A stretch of 39,910 nt of DNA, from assembly GCA_964515555.1 (NCBI GenBank), contig CAZEVY010000042.1, positions 1 through 39,910 of the forward strand. The letters run 5' to 3'. This DNA comes from CAZEVY01 sp964515555 (lineage in GTDB: Bacteria > Acidobacteriota > Terriglobia > Bryobacterales > Bryobacteraceae). Positions 7,028 to 15,028 of this stretch are shown in pieces. The notes under the pieces were generated by a model. The model searched no databases. It was not told the origin of the DNA and saw only the letters and a program-made list of their open reading frames with translations. Made by a program: the position numbers and the translations under genes. Numbering within the stretch: the stretch's first letter is position 1; each line of letters opens with the position of its first letter.

Positions 7028-8245
7028 CTACGATGCCGCGGCCAGCCGCGCCACCGCTTCGATGTGCGCCGTCTGCGGGAACAGGTCGATCATCGTGAGC
7101 CGCTCCAGGCGATAGCCGGCGGCCGCCAGCGGCGCCAGGTCCCGCGCCAGCGTCGGCGGCTCGCAGGAGACGATCGTCACGCGCGGTGGCCGTAGCCGGA
7201 CCAGTTGCTCGACAACCCCCTTGCCCAGTCCCGCCCGCGGCGGATCGGCGAGCACGAAGTCGGGCGCCCGCGAGAGACCTTCGAGCGCCGCTTCGGCCGT
7301 GCGATGCTCCGCGCGAACGTCCAGACCCGCGCGGCGCGCGTTGAACACCACGTCGGCGTGCGCGCTCGAGTTGTTCTCCACCGCCGACACGGCGCCGAAC
7401 CGCCGCGCCAGGGGCAGCGTGAACAGACCCGCGCCGGCGTGCAGGTCGAGCGCAGACTCGCCCTCGGCGCCATCGAGCGCGATTTCCACCAGGCGGTCGA
7501 TGAGAAACCGGTTCACCTGGAAGAACGATCGCGGGCTGACGCGGAAGCGCTCGCCGGCGGCCGGGTACTCGATCGCGCCCCGATCCGCGCCCGGCATCGT
7601 CTCGGCCAGGCGCTCGAAGAACCGGCGCGCGGGCCGCGGGCCTGCCGTCTCGCGCACGTTGACCTGGAAGCGTTCTTCGTCGGTGAACACTTCGAGCGTC
7701 CGGATGAACTGCGGAAACCAGCGCTCGCGGCTCATCCTCCCGAGCGCCACCACCGCCCGCTCCAGCACCGGCGACGCCACCGGACAGCGCTCGATCGCCA
7801 CGCAGCGGTGCGACCCGGCCTCGTAATACCCCACCGAGCCGCGCTCCACCTGCACCTGCACGCGATTCCGGTATCCCCAGGCCGGCCCCGCCACCACCTC
7901 GATCTCGCCGGCGTCGATCTTCCCGACACGCTTCAGCACCTCGGCGAGGATGTCGCGCTTCCATCGGAGTTGATCGCCGTAGCCGGCGTGCTGGTGCTGG
8001 CATCCGCCGCACCGGCCGAAGTGCGGGCACTCGGCCGCGATGCGCTCCGGGGCCGATTCGAGTATCTCGACGGCGCGCGCGCGCAGCAGGTCTTTCGACT
8101 GGCGCGCCACCTGCGCCATGACGCGCTCGCCCGGCAGCACCATGGGAACGAAGACGACGCGGCCGTTGTCGCGGGCCAGCCCGTCGCCGCCGTAGACCAG
8201 TTTCTCGATGCGGAGCTCGATGGGCGGCAGGGGCGGATGCTTCAC
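7028..8245 (-). CDS. RNA (uracil-C5)-methyltransferase, RumA/TrmA family
   Basis: About 405 residues from a GTG at 8245. Order: a TRAM RNA-binding domain (IEKLVYGGDGLARDNGRVVFVP), an iron-sulfur cysteine set (CPHFGRCGGC plus a later Cys), the SAM site LDLHAGAGLFT, then LADPPRAGLGKGV and the catalytic-cysteine motif VSCEPPTLARDL. These are diagnostic of m5U methyltransferases acting on 23S rRNA (RlmCD/RlmD) or tRNA; which target cannot be told. An ATG at 8299 would add 18 residues that the TRAM domain does not usually have, so 8245 is favoured but not certain. Confidence 0.88.
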   Translation of the reverse strand: MKHPPLPPIELRIEKLVYGGDGLARDNGRVVFVPMVLPGERVMAQVARQSKDLLRARAVEILESAPERIAAECPHFGRCGGCQHQHAGYGDQLRWKRDILAEVLKRVGKIDAGEIEVVAGPAWGYRNRVQVQVERGSVGYYEAGSHRCVAIERCPVASPVLERAVVALGRMSRERWFPQFIRTLEVFTDEERFQVNVRETAGPRPARRFFERLAETMPGADRGAIEYPAAGERFRVSPRSFFQVNRFLIDRLVEIALDGAEGESALDLHAGAGLFTLPLARRFGAVSAVENNSSAHADVVFNARRAGLDVRAEHRTAEAALEGLSRAPDFVLADPPRAGLGKGVVEQLVRLRPPRVTIVSCEPPTLARDLAPLAAAGYRLERLTMIDLFPQTAHIEAVARLAAAS

Positions 8246-8361
8246 CTGTCCATGTAAGCACGATCGGCGCCGCCCGCGGGTAGTGGGCGCATTCCACACA
8301 CCCGCGCGGACGCGCGATCTGATAGCATCTCAGGCTACCGGTTCAACCAGGAGGAGCTTCC

Positions 8362-8643
8362 ATGGACGATCTGTTTGCCTGTACGGCGTGCAGCGGCATC
8401 CTGATGATCCCGCTGATCCTGATCGCGCTGAATATCGCGCTGCTGGTCTGGGTGGCGCGCGACGCCAAGTCGCGCGGCATGGACAGCGCGGTGGTCTGGA
8501 TGCTGCTGGTGTTTTTTACCAGCATTATCGGATTGATTATCTACATATTCTCGCGGCCGCAGGGAAATCTGATTCGATGCCAGCATTGCGGCAATAATCG
8601 GATGCAGGCCAGCGCCAAGTGTCCGCACTGCGGCAACGCCTGA
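8362..8643 (+). CDS. Small membrane protein with two TM helices and C-terminal zinc ribbon
   Basis: 93 residues. The first helix (ILMIPLILIALNIALLVWVA, ~14-33) is followed by a short loop with ARDAKSRGMDSA and a second helix (VWMLLVFFTSIIGLIIYIF). This resembles the phospholipase-D-nuclease N-terminal (PLDc_N) membrane module. The tail has a C-x2-C...C-x2-C zinc ribbon (RCQHCGNN, KCPHCGNA). A perfect AGGAGG at 8349-8354 sits 7 nt before the ATG. Function is unknown. Its end overlaps the next gene. Confidence 0.8.
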   Translation: MDDLFACTACSGILMIPLILIALNIALLVWVARDAKSRGMDSAVVWMLLVFFTSIIGLIIYIFSRPQGNLIRCQHCGNNRMQASAKCPHCGNA

Positions 8644-8954
8644 CGCGGCCCGGAACCTGGCTCATCCTGGCGCTGGCGACTTGGTCGCTGGCCGTGGCCG
8701 ACATGCTGCGCGACCCGTCGCGGCAGGCGCTCGCACCCATGTGGATCGGCGGCGTCCGGATGTACCAGGCGCACGTCAGCCCGGCGCTGCGCGGGCGGGT
8801 GCGGTGCCGGTATGTGCCGGTTTGCTCGGAGTACTCGATTCAGGCCGTCGAGCGGCACGGCCTCGCGCGCGGATTGCGGCTGACGGCGCGGCGGGTCGCG
8901 TCGTGCCGGACGTCGGTTCCCTTGGGGACGATTGACCCGGTGCCGGCCCGCTGA
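8619..8954 (+). CDS. yidD: Membrane protein insertion efficiency factor YidD
   Basis: 111 residues. The YidD core is seen: RMYQAHVSPALRGRVRCRYVPVCSEYSIQAVERHG, GLRLTARRVASCR and a final DPVP. YidD sits at the inner membrane and helps YidC insert proteins. Here an extra hydrophobic segment (TWLILALATWSLAVAD) precedes the core. Usually yidD is next to rpmH, rnpA and yidC; none of them is here. The GTG start overlaps the zinc-ribbon gene by 25 nt, and a later start cannot be excluded. Confidence 0.82.
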   Translation: MSALRQRLTRPGTWLILALATWSLAVADMLRDPSRQALAPMWIGGVRMYQAHVSPALRGRVRCRYVPVCSEYSIQAVERHGLARGLRLTARRVASCRTSVPLGTIDPVPAR

Positions 8955-9024
8955 CTGCACCCGGCGCCGCATAGCCGCGGGCCGCCATGCGGCAGCCGCC
9001 GATTCTTCGGTGGCCCCGCCGATA

Positions 9025-9053
9025 TTGCCCGCGCCGCTCGTTGGCGGTACAAT
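9025..9053 (+). promoter_or_regulatory. Sigma-70-like promoter placing transcription start at the kinase ATG
   Basis: TTGCCC (9025-9030), 17-bp spacer, TACAAT (9048-9053). Transcription should begin at about 9059-9060, which is the ATG itself (9059). No ribosome binding site is visible upstream, consistent with a leaderless mRNA. Confidence 0.55.
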
Positions 9054-9058
9054 TCGGC

Positions 9059-11029
9059 ATGCAGCAAATCGGCCGCTACAAAATCGTCAACGAGTTGGGA
9101 CGCGGCGCGATGGGCGTGGTCTTCCGCGCGCTCGACCCCGCCATCGGCCGCACGGTAGCCATCAAGACCTTCAAGCTGAGCGAGCTGGCCGATCCCACCG
9201 AGCGCGAGAAGATTCACGGGCGCCTGTTCCGCGAAGCCCACTCGGCCGGTATCCTCTCGCATCCCGGCATCGTCACCATCTACGACATCGCCGAGGAAGG
9301 CGACCTGGCGTACATCGCCATGGAGTACGTCAACGGCGCGACCCTCGAGAAAGTCATGCTCTCGGTGCCGCCGCCGACACAGCAGCAGGTGCTGCGCATG
9401 CTGCGCGAAACCGCCGGCGCGCTCGACTACGCACATCAGAAGGGCATCATTCACCGCGACATCAAACCCGCCAACATCATGATCAACGAGGCGGGATCGG
9501 TGAAGATCACCGACTTCGGCGTCGCCAAGATCCTGTCGCACAACCTCACGCAGGCCGACACCATCCTCGGAACGCCCAACTACATGTCGCCCGAGCAGAT
9601 CGAGGCCAAGGGACTCGACGGGCGCTCGGACCAGTTCGCCCTCGCCGTCATCGCCTATGAGCTGCTGACCGGCGAGAAACCCTTCGTGGCCGATTCACTG
9701 CCGACGCTGATCTTCAAGATCGTGCGCGAGGAGCCGCTGGCGCCGCAGCACCTGAACCCCACCATCGGCGGCGAGGTGGGCGACGTCATCCGCAAGGCGC
9801 TCTCCAAGCCCAGGGACCAGCGCTTCGCGACTTGCACCGAGTTCGCCGCCGCCCTCGAAGCGGCGTTGATCGACAAACCGGGCTGGATGCCGCAGTCCAA
9901 GGGCGCCGTGCAGAGCATGGCCACCGTGGTGACGCTGACCCCGGAGAACGAGCCCGCCCCCGCCGTCGAACCTCCCAAGGCAGCGCCGCCGAAGCTCGAT
10001 ATTCCGCCGCTCGACCCCGACGCCGTGACCTTCGTTCCGTCGTCGCCGAAGAGGCGCAATCCCGAAGCCGACATCCTTCCGTTGACCCCGGCCCCGCCGG
10101 CCCAGGCCGCCGCAGCCCCGCCCGCCGCTCTGGAGACGAAGGCGCCCCCGCCCAAGCCGGTCGAGACCCCCGTGGCGAAGAAACCGGAGCCGGCGCCCGC
10201 CAAGGCAGCCACGCCGCCGCAGACCAAGAAGTCCGAGCCTGCCCGACCCGCGGCCGAGGCGCTGCCCGAACCTCCCAAGCTCGGCGTCCGTCATGAAAAG
10301 GAAGCCGCGCCGGCGTCGCCCGGAAAGACGCGGTACGCCGTCATGGGAATCGCGGCCCTGGTCCTGATCGGCGCGGGATTCTTCGCCTGGCAGGAGTTCT
10401 TCGCGGGCGGACAGTCCGCCGCGCCTCCCGACCAGGCCGCCACCACTCCCTCGGCGCCACCGGCGGCCACTCCGTCACCCGAGCAGCCCAAGCCCGCCGA
10501 GCCGGTGGCCACGGAGCCGCCGAAACCCGCCGCGGCTCCGCCGCCGGTCGCCACCAATCCACCCGCGGCCGTTCCGGCAACGAAGCCGCCCGTCGCCGCC
10601 GCCGCCAAGGAAGTCACCGCCGAGATCGCCACCACGCCGCCCGGCGCGACCATCGTGTTCGACCGCGACGCCGCCAAGACCTGCACGTCGCCGTGCAGCA
10701 TTCCGCTCGCGCCCGGCCGCCACGTCTACACGACGTCGCTCGCCGGCTACCGGCCGACGACGCGCATCTTCGAGCTGCCGAAGGAGAGCCAGCAGGCGGT
10801 GACGCTGGAGCGGCAGTCGGGCACCGTCATGGTGAGCAGCACGCCGGCCGGCGCGACCATCGTCGTCAACGGACAGACCTGGAGCCAGAAGACGCCCGCT
10901 ATCCTCACGCTGCCCGCGGGCAGTCACAAGATCCAGTTGAATTTGCAGGGGCACCCGCCCTACGAGGAATCCGTCGAGGTCAAGGACGGCGTGAGCCGCC
11001 ACCTCAGCATCGACTTCAGCGGGCGCTAG
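9059..11029 (+). CDS. Membrane Ser/Thr protein kinase with two extracytoplasmic PEGA domains
   Basis: 656 residues. The Hanks-type kinase domain (~7-275) has glycine loop GRGAMG (14-19), K36, catalytic HRDIKPAN (132-139) with D134, and metal-binding DFG (152-154), so it should be active. A long Pro/Ala/Lys-rich linker (~300-420) leads to one TM helix (~426-446), another Pro/Ala-rich stretch, and two PEGA repeats (~517-585 and ~586-654) with PPGATI/PAGATI and LPAGSHKIQL motifs. PEGA modules face the periplasm and may bind cell-wall or surface ligands, making this a transmembrane sensor kinase. A bidirectional hairpin terminator follows. Confidence 0.93.
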   Translation: MQQIGRYKIVNELGRGAMGVVFRALDPAIGRTVAIKTFKLSELADPTEREKIHGRLFREAHSAGILSHPGIVTIYDIAEEGDLAYIAMEYVNGATLEKVMLSVPPPTQQQVLRMLRETAGALDYAHQKGIIHRDIKPANIMINEAGSVKITDFGVAKILSHNLTQADTILGTPNYMSPEQIEAKGLDGRSDQFALAVIAYELLTGEKPFVADSLPTLIFKIVREEPLAPQHLNPTIGGEVGDVIRKALSKPRDQRFATCTEFAAALEAALIDKPGWMPQSKGAVQSMATVVTLTPENEPAPAVEPPKAAPPKLDIPPLDPDAVTFVPSSPKRRNPEADILPLTPAPPAQAAAAPPAALETKAPPPKPVETPVAKKPEPAPAKAATPPQTKKSEPARPAAEALPEPPKLGVRHEKEAAPASPGKTRYAVMGIAALVLIGAGFFAWQEFFAGGQSAAPPDQAATTPSAPPAATPSPEQPKPAEPVATEPPKPAAAPPPVATNPPAAVPATKPPVAAAAKEVTAEIATTPPGATIVFDRDAAKTCTSPCSIPLAPGRHVYTTSLAGYRPTTRIFELPKESQQAVTLERQSGTVMVSSTPAGATIVVNGQTWSQKTPAILTLPAGSHKIQLNLQGHPPYEESVEVKDGVSRHLSIDFSGR

Positions 11030-11039
11030 TAGCGGAGCT

Positions 11040-11099
11040 ACCCTCCGGGACCGCGCGGGACCTCTCGGCCCCGCCTCCGATGCGGCCCGGAGGGTTTCT
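11040..11099. terminator. Hairpin terminator after the kinase gene, usable from both strands
   Basis: ACCCTCCGGG (11040-11049) pairs perfectly with CCCGGAGGGT (11086-11095), with a 36-nt GC-rich loop and TTTCTC following. On the minus strand it would also end the small transcript starting near 11250. The T tract is weak in both directions. Confidence 0.65.
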
Positions 11100-11110
11100 C
11101 GTTGTGCGCA

Positions 11111-11150
11111 CCGACTGCGCTTATCTGCGTTAATCTGCGTTCATCGGCTG
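11111..11150. repeat. Degenerate 10-bp tandem repeat
   Basis: Consecutive decamers CCGACTGCGC, TTATCTGCGT, TAATCTGCGT and TCATCGGCTG lie exactly in phase. The second and third differ at one base; the outer two are diverged. The array lies inside the putative small transcript, between its ORF and the terminator. Confidence 0.6.
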
Positions 11151-11169
11151 CTGAATATGTGTCCCGCGC

Positions 11170-11232
11170 TCACGAGTAGACCGGCCGGGCGAAAATCAGG
11201 AAGAGCGCCGCGATGACGACGATGCGCAGCAT
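11170..11232 (-). CDS. Putative 20-residue hydrophobic micro-protein
   Basis: The ORF begins ATG at 11232 and ends TGA at 11172-11170: Met-Leu-Arg, then about 12 hydrophobic residues (IVVIAALFLIFA), then RPVYS. It would span a membrane once. A promoter with the consensus 17-bp spacer (11285-11257) precedes it and a hairpin (11095-11040) follows, so a short transcript is expected here. A weak AAGG lies about 10 nt before the ATG. It is too short for homology; the transcript could instead be a small RNA. Confidence 0.4.
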   Translation of the reverse strand: MLRIVVIAALFLIFARPVYS

Positions 11233-11256
11233 GTTCGACTCTGCCTTTCGCTCGGT

Positions 11257-11285
11257 AGTATGAACTCTCGGATCCGCGAAGTCAA
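11257..11285 (-). promoter_or_regulatory. Sigma-70-like promoter of the micro-gene
   Basis: On the minus strand: TTGACT (11285-11280), exactly 17 bp, CATACT (11262-11257). Predicted start is about 11250, giving an ~18-nt leader before the ATG at 11232. The surrounding 100 bp is clearly more A+T-rich than the flanking genes. Confidence 0.55.
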
Positions 11286-11363
11286 TCGTTTTTCGGACTT
11301 TAATGATATGTGGAGAATATCCCCGAGGATTACGTCGACACTGTGGACGGGTTCCGCAACCGG

Positions 11364-14159
11364 CTACTCGACCGGCTGCGCCGGGTTGAACACTGGGAAC
11401 GTGACGATGTTGCTCACGAAGAAGCTCTGCGCGATAGTCACCTGCGTGAACGGATTCGTCGGAATGTCCGAGTTCAGCTCCAGGTGCACCTCGTAGAGAC
11501 CCACCGCCCCGCGCCGCAGCCCCGCGAACAGCACGTTGGCCGTCTTGCCGCCCGAAAGCGAGGAGACGAATTCCACCGGCTCGTTCAGTTCCGGCCCGTC
11601 GTAGCTGCGGCCCGTGAACTGCGACTGCCGCGCCGGGTCCGGCTTCACGATCCCCAGCCCCGTCGCGAACACGACGATCGTTTCACCGGGCAGCGCCGGA
11701 TTCTGCTCGGTCACCAGCGCGCCCGCCTGGTTGGCGCAGCACAGCGCCGGCGTCGTGGCCGTCATCGTCAGACTTCCGCCTTCGTTGTTCGACGCCCGGT
11801 AGAGGATGCCGTTGCCCTCCGGCCCCGGAACGCGCGCCCGCAGCCGGATGCGGTGGAACAGCCCCGCCTGAAAAGCCTCCACCTTCGGGTCCAGCTCGTT
11901 GATCAGCGCGATCAGCTTGTTGCGCACGATGTCGATCTCGTCGCCCTCCACCGTCGTGTAGGTGTAGGTGCGGTCCTCGATCGTGATGTTGCAGACCGTG
12001 CCCGCCGTCAGCGCGCCCGTCGGTCCGTCCACCGACACCGTCCCGGTGGCGTGGCTGGAGAAGTGGTACACCATCCCCGGCCGCGGATCCACTCCGCCTT
12101 CCTGCGCGAAGATGCCCGGGTTCTGCGGAATGATCGGCACCGCGATCGCCGTGGTCACCGTGACCTGGCCGTTCGGGCGCACCGTGCGCACGTAGGCGTT
12201 GATGCTCTTGGTGTCGAGCACCTCCACCGGCACCTGTGCGCGGACCTCCGAGGGCGACACCATGAACAACGGCGCGCGAATGCCGTCGAAATAGACCTGC
12301 GTGCGAGCCAGCTCTGTGGGAAGCACGGTCGCGTCCGCCGGCGCCGATTCGGTGGCCGAGGCGAGATTCTCGCCCAGCAGCGCCACGATCGTGCCCGGCG
12401 CGATCTTGGCGGCGTCCTGCCCGCCGGCCAGCCGTACGCCCGAAGGAGTCGCGACGATCACGGCGTCAGCCGAAGTCGTCACGCTGTACTCGATGTTGTT
12501 GCCGTCGATTCCCCCGATGCGGCTGGTCAGAATGATCGAGTTGAACACCGGGTTGGGTGTCGCGAACACCTGCGGATCGCCGGGCGCCGCGTTGATCTTC
12601 CCCACCAGCGCGTTGATCACCTCGTCGAACGTGTCGGTCGCCAGGATCTTGTATTTGTACTCGCGCACCTTGCTCTCACCGCCGACGACCCCGGTTATCT
12701 TGAGGGTGACCTCGTCGTTCTCCTTGGTTTGCCCGGAGAACGAAATATCGCCGACGGCGAACACGTCGCGGCTGGCGGCGTTGCGCACGCCCGTGTTGGG
12801 GATCAGACGCTCGGCCGGCGTGAACACCATCACCCGGCGATTGAACGGGTCGGTCACGTACAGGTTCCCGCCGTCCCAGGCCAGCGCCAGCGGCGTGCGA
12901 ATGGTGCCGGCGGCGGCGATGCCGTCCGGATCGGCGCTGTCGGAGACCAGGTTCAGGTCCTCGACGATCTGCCCGAGGATCACGTCGGCGGCGGCGCCGT
13001 TGGAGGTCGGAATCGTGTTGAAGATCAGCACGCGGTCGTTGCCGCTGTCGGCGATGTAGAGGCGCGTGCCGTCGGAGAGCGCGAAGCGTGGAAACTCGAG
13101 CGTCTTCTTGCAGCGCGCCGGGTAGATGTCAATTCCGTTATCGTCCTTGGCCCCGGTGGGCTCGCACAGAACGGGGATGCGCGTCTTTCCGGTGGTGTCG
13201 GCCGTGTCGAGCTTGAACGAATAATTTGCGAAGGCGCTGGTAAAGTCCGGCTGCCCGACCACCACGTCGGCCGGCTGCTGATTCCGCGTCGGCAGCGAAT
13301 TCCAGATGAGCACGCGGTTGTGGCCGAGGTCGGTCACGAACAGGCGCGTGCCGTCGGTGGTGACCGAGACCGGCGTCAGCATCGTGGTCGCCTGCGCGTC
13401 GATGACGGCCTTGGTCAGGTCCTGCTGGACGAAGGTGTTGAAGTCGGGCGCGCCCAGCACCAGGTCGGCTGGCGTGTAGTTGGCGGTGGGAATGCGGTTC
13501 CAGATCAGGACCCGGTTGTTGCCGGTATCGGCCACGTACAGCCGCCCGTCCCGGATCCACAGCCCCTGCGGGCCTTTGAAGGACCGGTTGGTCGGCGAGA
13601 ACTGCTGGCCGTCGTTGGGAACCACCCGCGTGAAATCGGGCTGCCCGAGCACGATGTCGGCGTTCTGCTGGTTCTGCGTCGGGATGTTGTTCCAGATGAG
13701 GACGCGGTTGTTGTCGGTGTCCGAGACCGCCAGAACCCGCCCGTCGGTGGCGACGTGGGTCGGCACGCGCAGCGTGTTGCGGGCCGCGGCCTTGTAGTCG
13801 GACTGGCTGAAATCGGGCTGCCCGAGCACGATGTCGGCGGCCGCGACGCAAACCGGGCAGCGCTTGCCCTGGTCCTGGAAAAGTTCGTCGGTCGGCGCCG
13901 GCAGCTTGATGGACGCCCCGGTGAAGATGAGCACGCGATTGTTCACCGGCGACGCGTTCAGCCGATTGGAATCGGCCAGGATCAGCGTGTCGCCGCCGAA
14001 AGCGACGCCGCCTACCGCCCCCAGCAGCTCGCGCGACGCGCCCGAGTCCTGGGACGTGAAGTGACGCTGCCCGATGACCAGCCGCGCGGCCTGGCCGGTG
14101 GTGAACTCGGCGGCCGGCAGCGTGGCGCACACGAGGCCGAACAGGAGACGAATCTTCAT
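11364..14159 (-). CDS. Secreted NHL-repeat beta-propeller protein with Solibacter-type C-terminal domains
   Basis: 931 residues from MKIRLLFGLVCATLPAAEF (signal peptide). The first ~480 residues hold repeated propeller blades: G-Q-P-D-F at each blade start (GQRHF, GQPDFSQ, GQPDFTR, GAPDFNT, GQPDFTS) and recurring YVADTGNNRVLIWN-like strands, as in NHL proteins. The middle and end contain two beta-sandwich modules (IVALLGENLAS... and GETIVVFATGLG...GLYEVHLELN) of the TIGR03437 kind. Probably exported or surface-bound; no catalytic motif is seen. A TATACT box at 14185-14180 lies 20 nt before the ATG. The opposite strand is open over the same region but is a shadow. Confidence 0.85.
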   Translation of the reverse strand: MKIRLLFGLVCATLPAAEFTTGQAARLVIGQRHFTSQDSGASRELLGAVGGVAFGGDTLILADSNRLNASPVNNRVLIFTGASIKLPAPTDELFQDQGKRCPVCVAAADIVLGQPDFSQSDYKAAARNTLRVPTHVATDGRVLAVSDTDNNRVLIWNNIPTQNQQNADIVLGQPDFTRVVPNDGQQFSPTNRSFKGPQGLWIRDGRLYVADTGNNRVLIWNRIPTANYTPADLVLGAPDFNTFVQQDLTKAVIDAQATTMLTPVSVTTDGTRLFVTDLGHNRVLIWNSLPTRNQQPADVVVGQPDFTSAFANYSFKLDTADTTGKTRIPVLCEPTGAKDDNGIDIYPARCKKTLEFPRFALSDGTRLYIADSGNDRVLIFNTIPTSNGAAADVILGQIVEDLNLVSDSADPDGIAAAGTIRTPLALAWDGGNLYVTDPFNRRVMVFTPAERLIPNTGVRNAASRDVFAVGDISFSGQTKENDEVTLKITGVVGGESKVREYKYKILATDTFDEVINALVGKINAAPGDPQVFATPNPVFNSIILTSRIGGIDGNNIEYSVTTSADAVIVATPSGVRLAGGQDAAKIAPGTIVALLGENLASATESAPADATVLPTELARTQVYFDGIRAPLFMVSPSEVRAQVPVEVLDTKSINAYVRTVRPNGQVTVTTAIAVPIIPQNPGIFAQEGGVDPRPGMVYHFSSHATGTVSVDGPTGALTAGTVCNITIEDRTYTYTTVEGDEIDIVRNKLIALINELDPKVEAFQAGLFHRIRLRARVPGPEGNGILYRASNNEGGSLTMTATTPALCCANQAGALVTEQNPALPGETIVVFATGLGIVKPDPARQSQFTGRSYDGPELNEPVEFVSSLSGGKTANVLFAGLRRGAVGLYEVHLELNSDIPTNPFTQVTIAQSFFVSNIVTFPVFNPAQPVE

Positions 14160-14238
14160 GGATGCGAGGAAGTTACTACAGTATATCAACCTGAACGGAC
14201 GCGCGCCGGGCCGCCCCGGTTTCATCGGTGGGGCCGCC

Positions 14239-15021
14239 TTACCAGGCCTGATAGTACGCGTCCCTCCGGAGCACCTCGACCGGCATGCCGTACAGCTCCG
14301 ACAGCACCTCGGACCGCAGCACTTCGTCCTTTGGGCCGTCGCGAAGCACGCGCCCCCGCCGCAGCACGATCACTCGCCCGATCTCCGGAATGATGTCCGG
14401 CAGGTGATGCGTCACCAGCAGGATGCTGATCCCCGATCCCGCCAGCTTCCGCAGAATCTCCCGCAACTCGACCGTCGCCCGCAGGTCCAGGCTGCTCGAC
14501 GGCTCGTCCAGCACCAGCGCCTTGGGATCGTGCACCAGCGCGCGGCCGATCAGCACGCGCCGGCTCTCGCCCGCCGACATTTCGTCGACCCGCCGGTCCG
14601 CCAGGTGCGCGATCTCCAGAGTGTCGAGCACCGCGTCCGCCTTGCGCGCCATCTCCGGCGCCACCTCGTGGTTGCGCCACAGCCCGATGCTCGAGAAGAA
14701 CCCGGAGAGCACCGCCTCGCGGCCGGTGACGTCGCGCCGGCAGGCCTCCATCAGGTTGTCGGAGACGATGCCGAGCAGCGGCCGCAGGTCGAAGATGTTC
14801 CAGCGTTCGCGCCCCAGGATCGCCAGGCGCGCCGGCGCGCCCGTCTGGAGTGGGTAGAAGTCGCGCGTGATGGTGCGGACCAGCGTCGACTTGCCCGAGC
14901 CGTTCGGCCCGAGAATGGCGACGTGCTCGCCCTGCGCGATCGTGAAGCTGATCGCGTCGAGCACCCGCGTCGCCCCGCGAGCGACGCTGACGTTGGAGAG
15001 TTCCAGAAGTGGAGTGGACAA
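14239..15021 (-). CDS. ABC transporter ATP-binding protein
   Basis: 260 residues, one complete nucleotide-binding domain. Walker A is GPNGSGKST (38-46), signature SAGES (149-153) and Walker B ALVLDEP (168-174), then SSSLD and the switch His in LLVTHHLPD. The DNLMEACRRDVTGREAVLSGFFSSIG stretch resembles ModF/FecE-like ATPases of metal-oxyanion or iron-complex importers. No permease or binding protein is adjacent, so it may be a soluble ABC protein or serve a distant transporter. It starts 8 nt after the MBL gene's stop on the same strand. Confidence 0.9.
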   Translation of the reverse strand: MSTPLLELSNVSVARGATRVLDAISFTIAQGEHVAILGPNGSGKSTLVRTITRDFYPLQTGAPARLAILGRERWNIFDLRPLLGIVSDNLMEACRRDVTGREAVLSGFFSSIGLWRNHEVAPEMARKADAVLDTLEIAHLADRRVDEMSAGESRRVLIGRALVHDPKALVLDEPSSSLDLRATVELREILRKLAGSGISILLVTHHLPDIIPEIGRVIVLRRGRVLRDGPKDEVLRSEVLSELYGMPVEVLRRDAYYQAW

Positions 15022-15028
15022 TGGCGGC

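Noticed and set aside
6975..8297. Upstream extension of the PlsC frame across the methyltransferase gene
   Set aside because: The extension is Arg/Ala-rich antisense-like sequence in another frame of the methyltransferase; PlsC homology begins only at 6974/6962.
11310..14393. Long plus-strand open frame (~1000 codons) opposite the NHL gene
   Set aside because: It is Arg/His/Val-rich with no domain, antisense to a gene with clear propeller repeats and signal peptide; a typical high-GC shadow.
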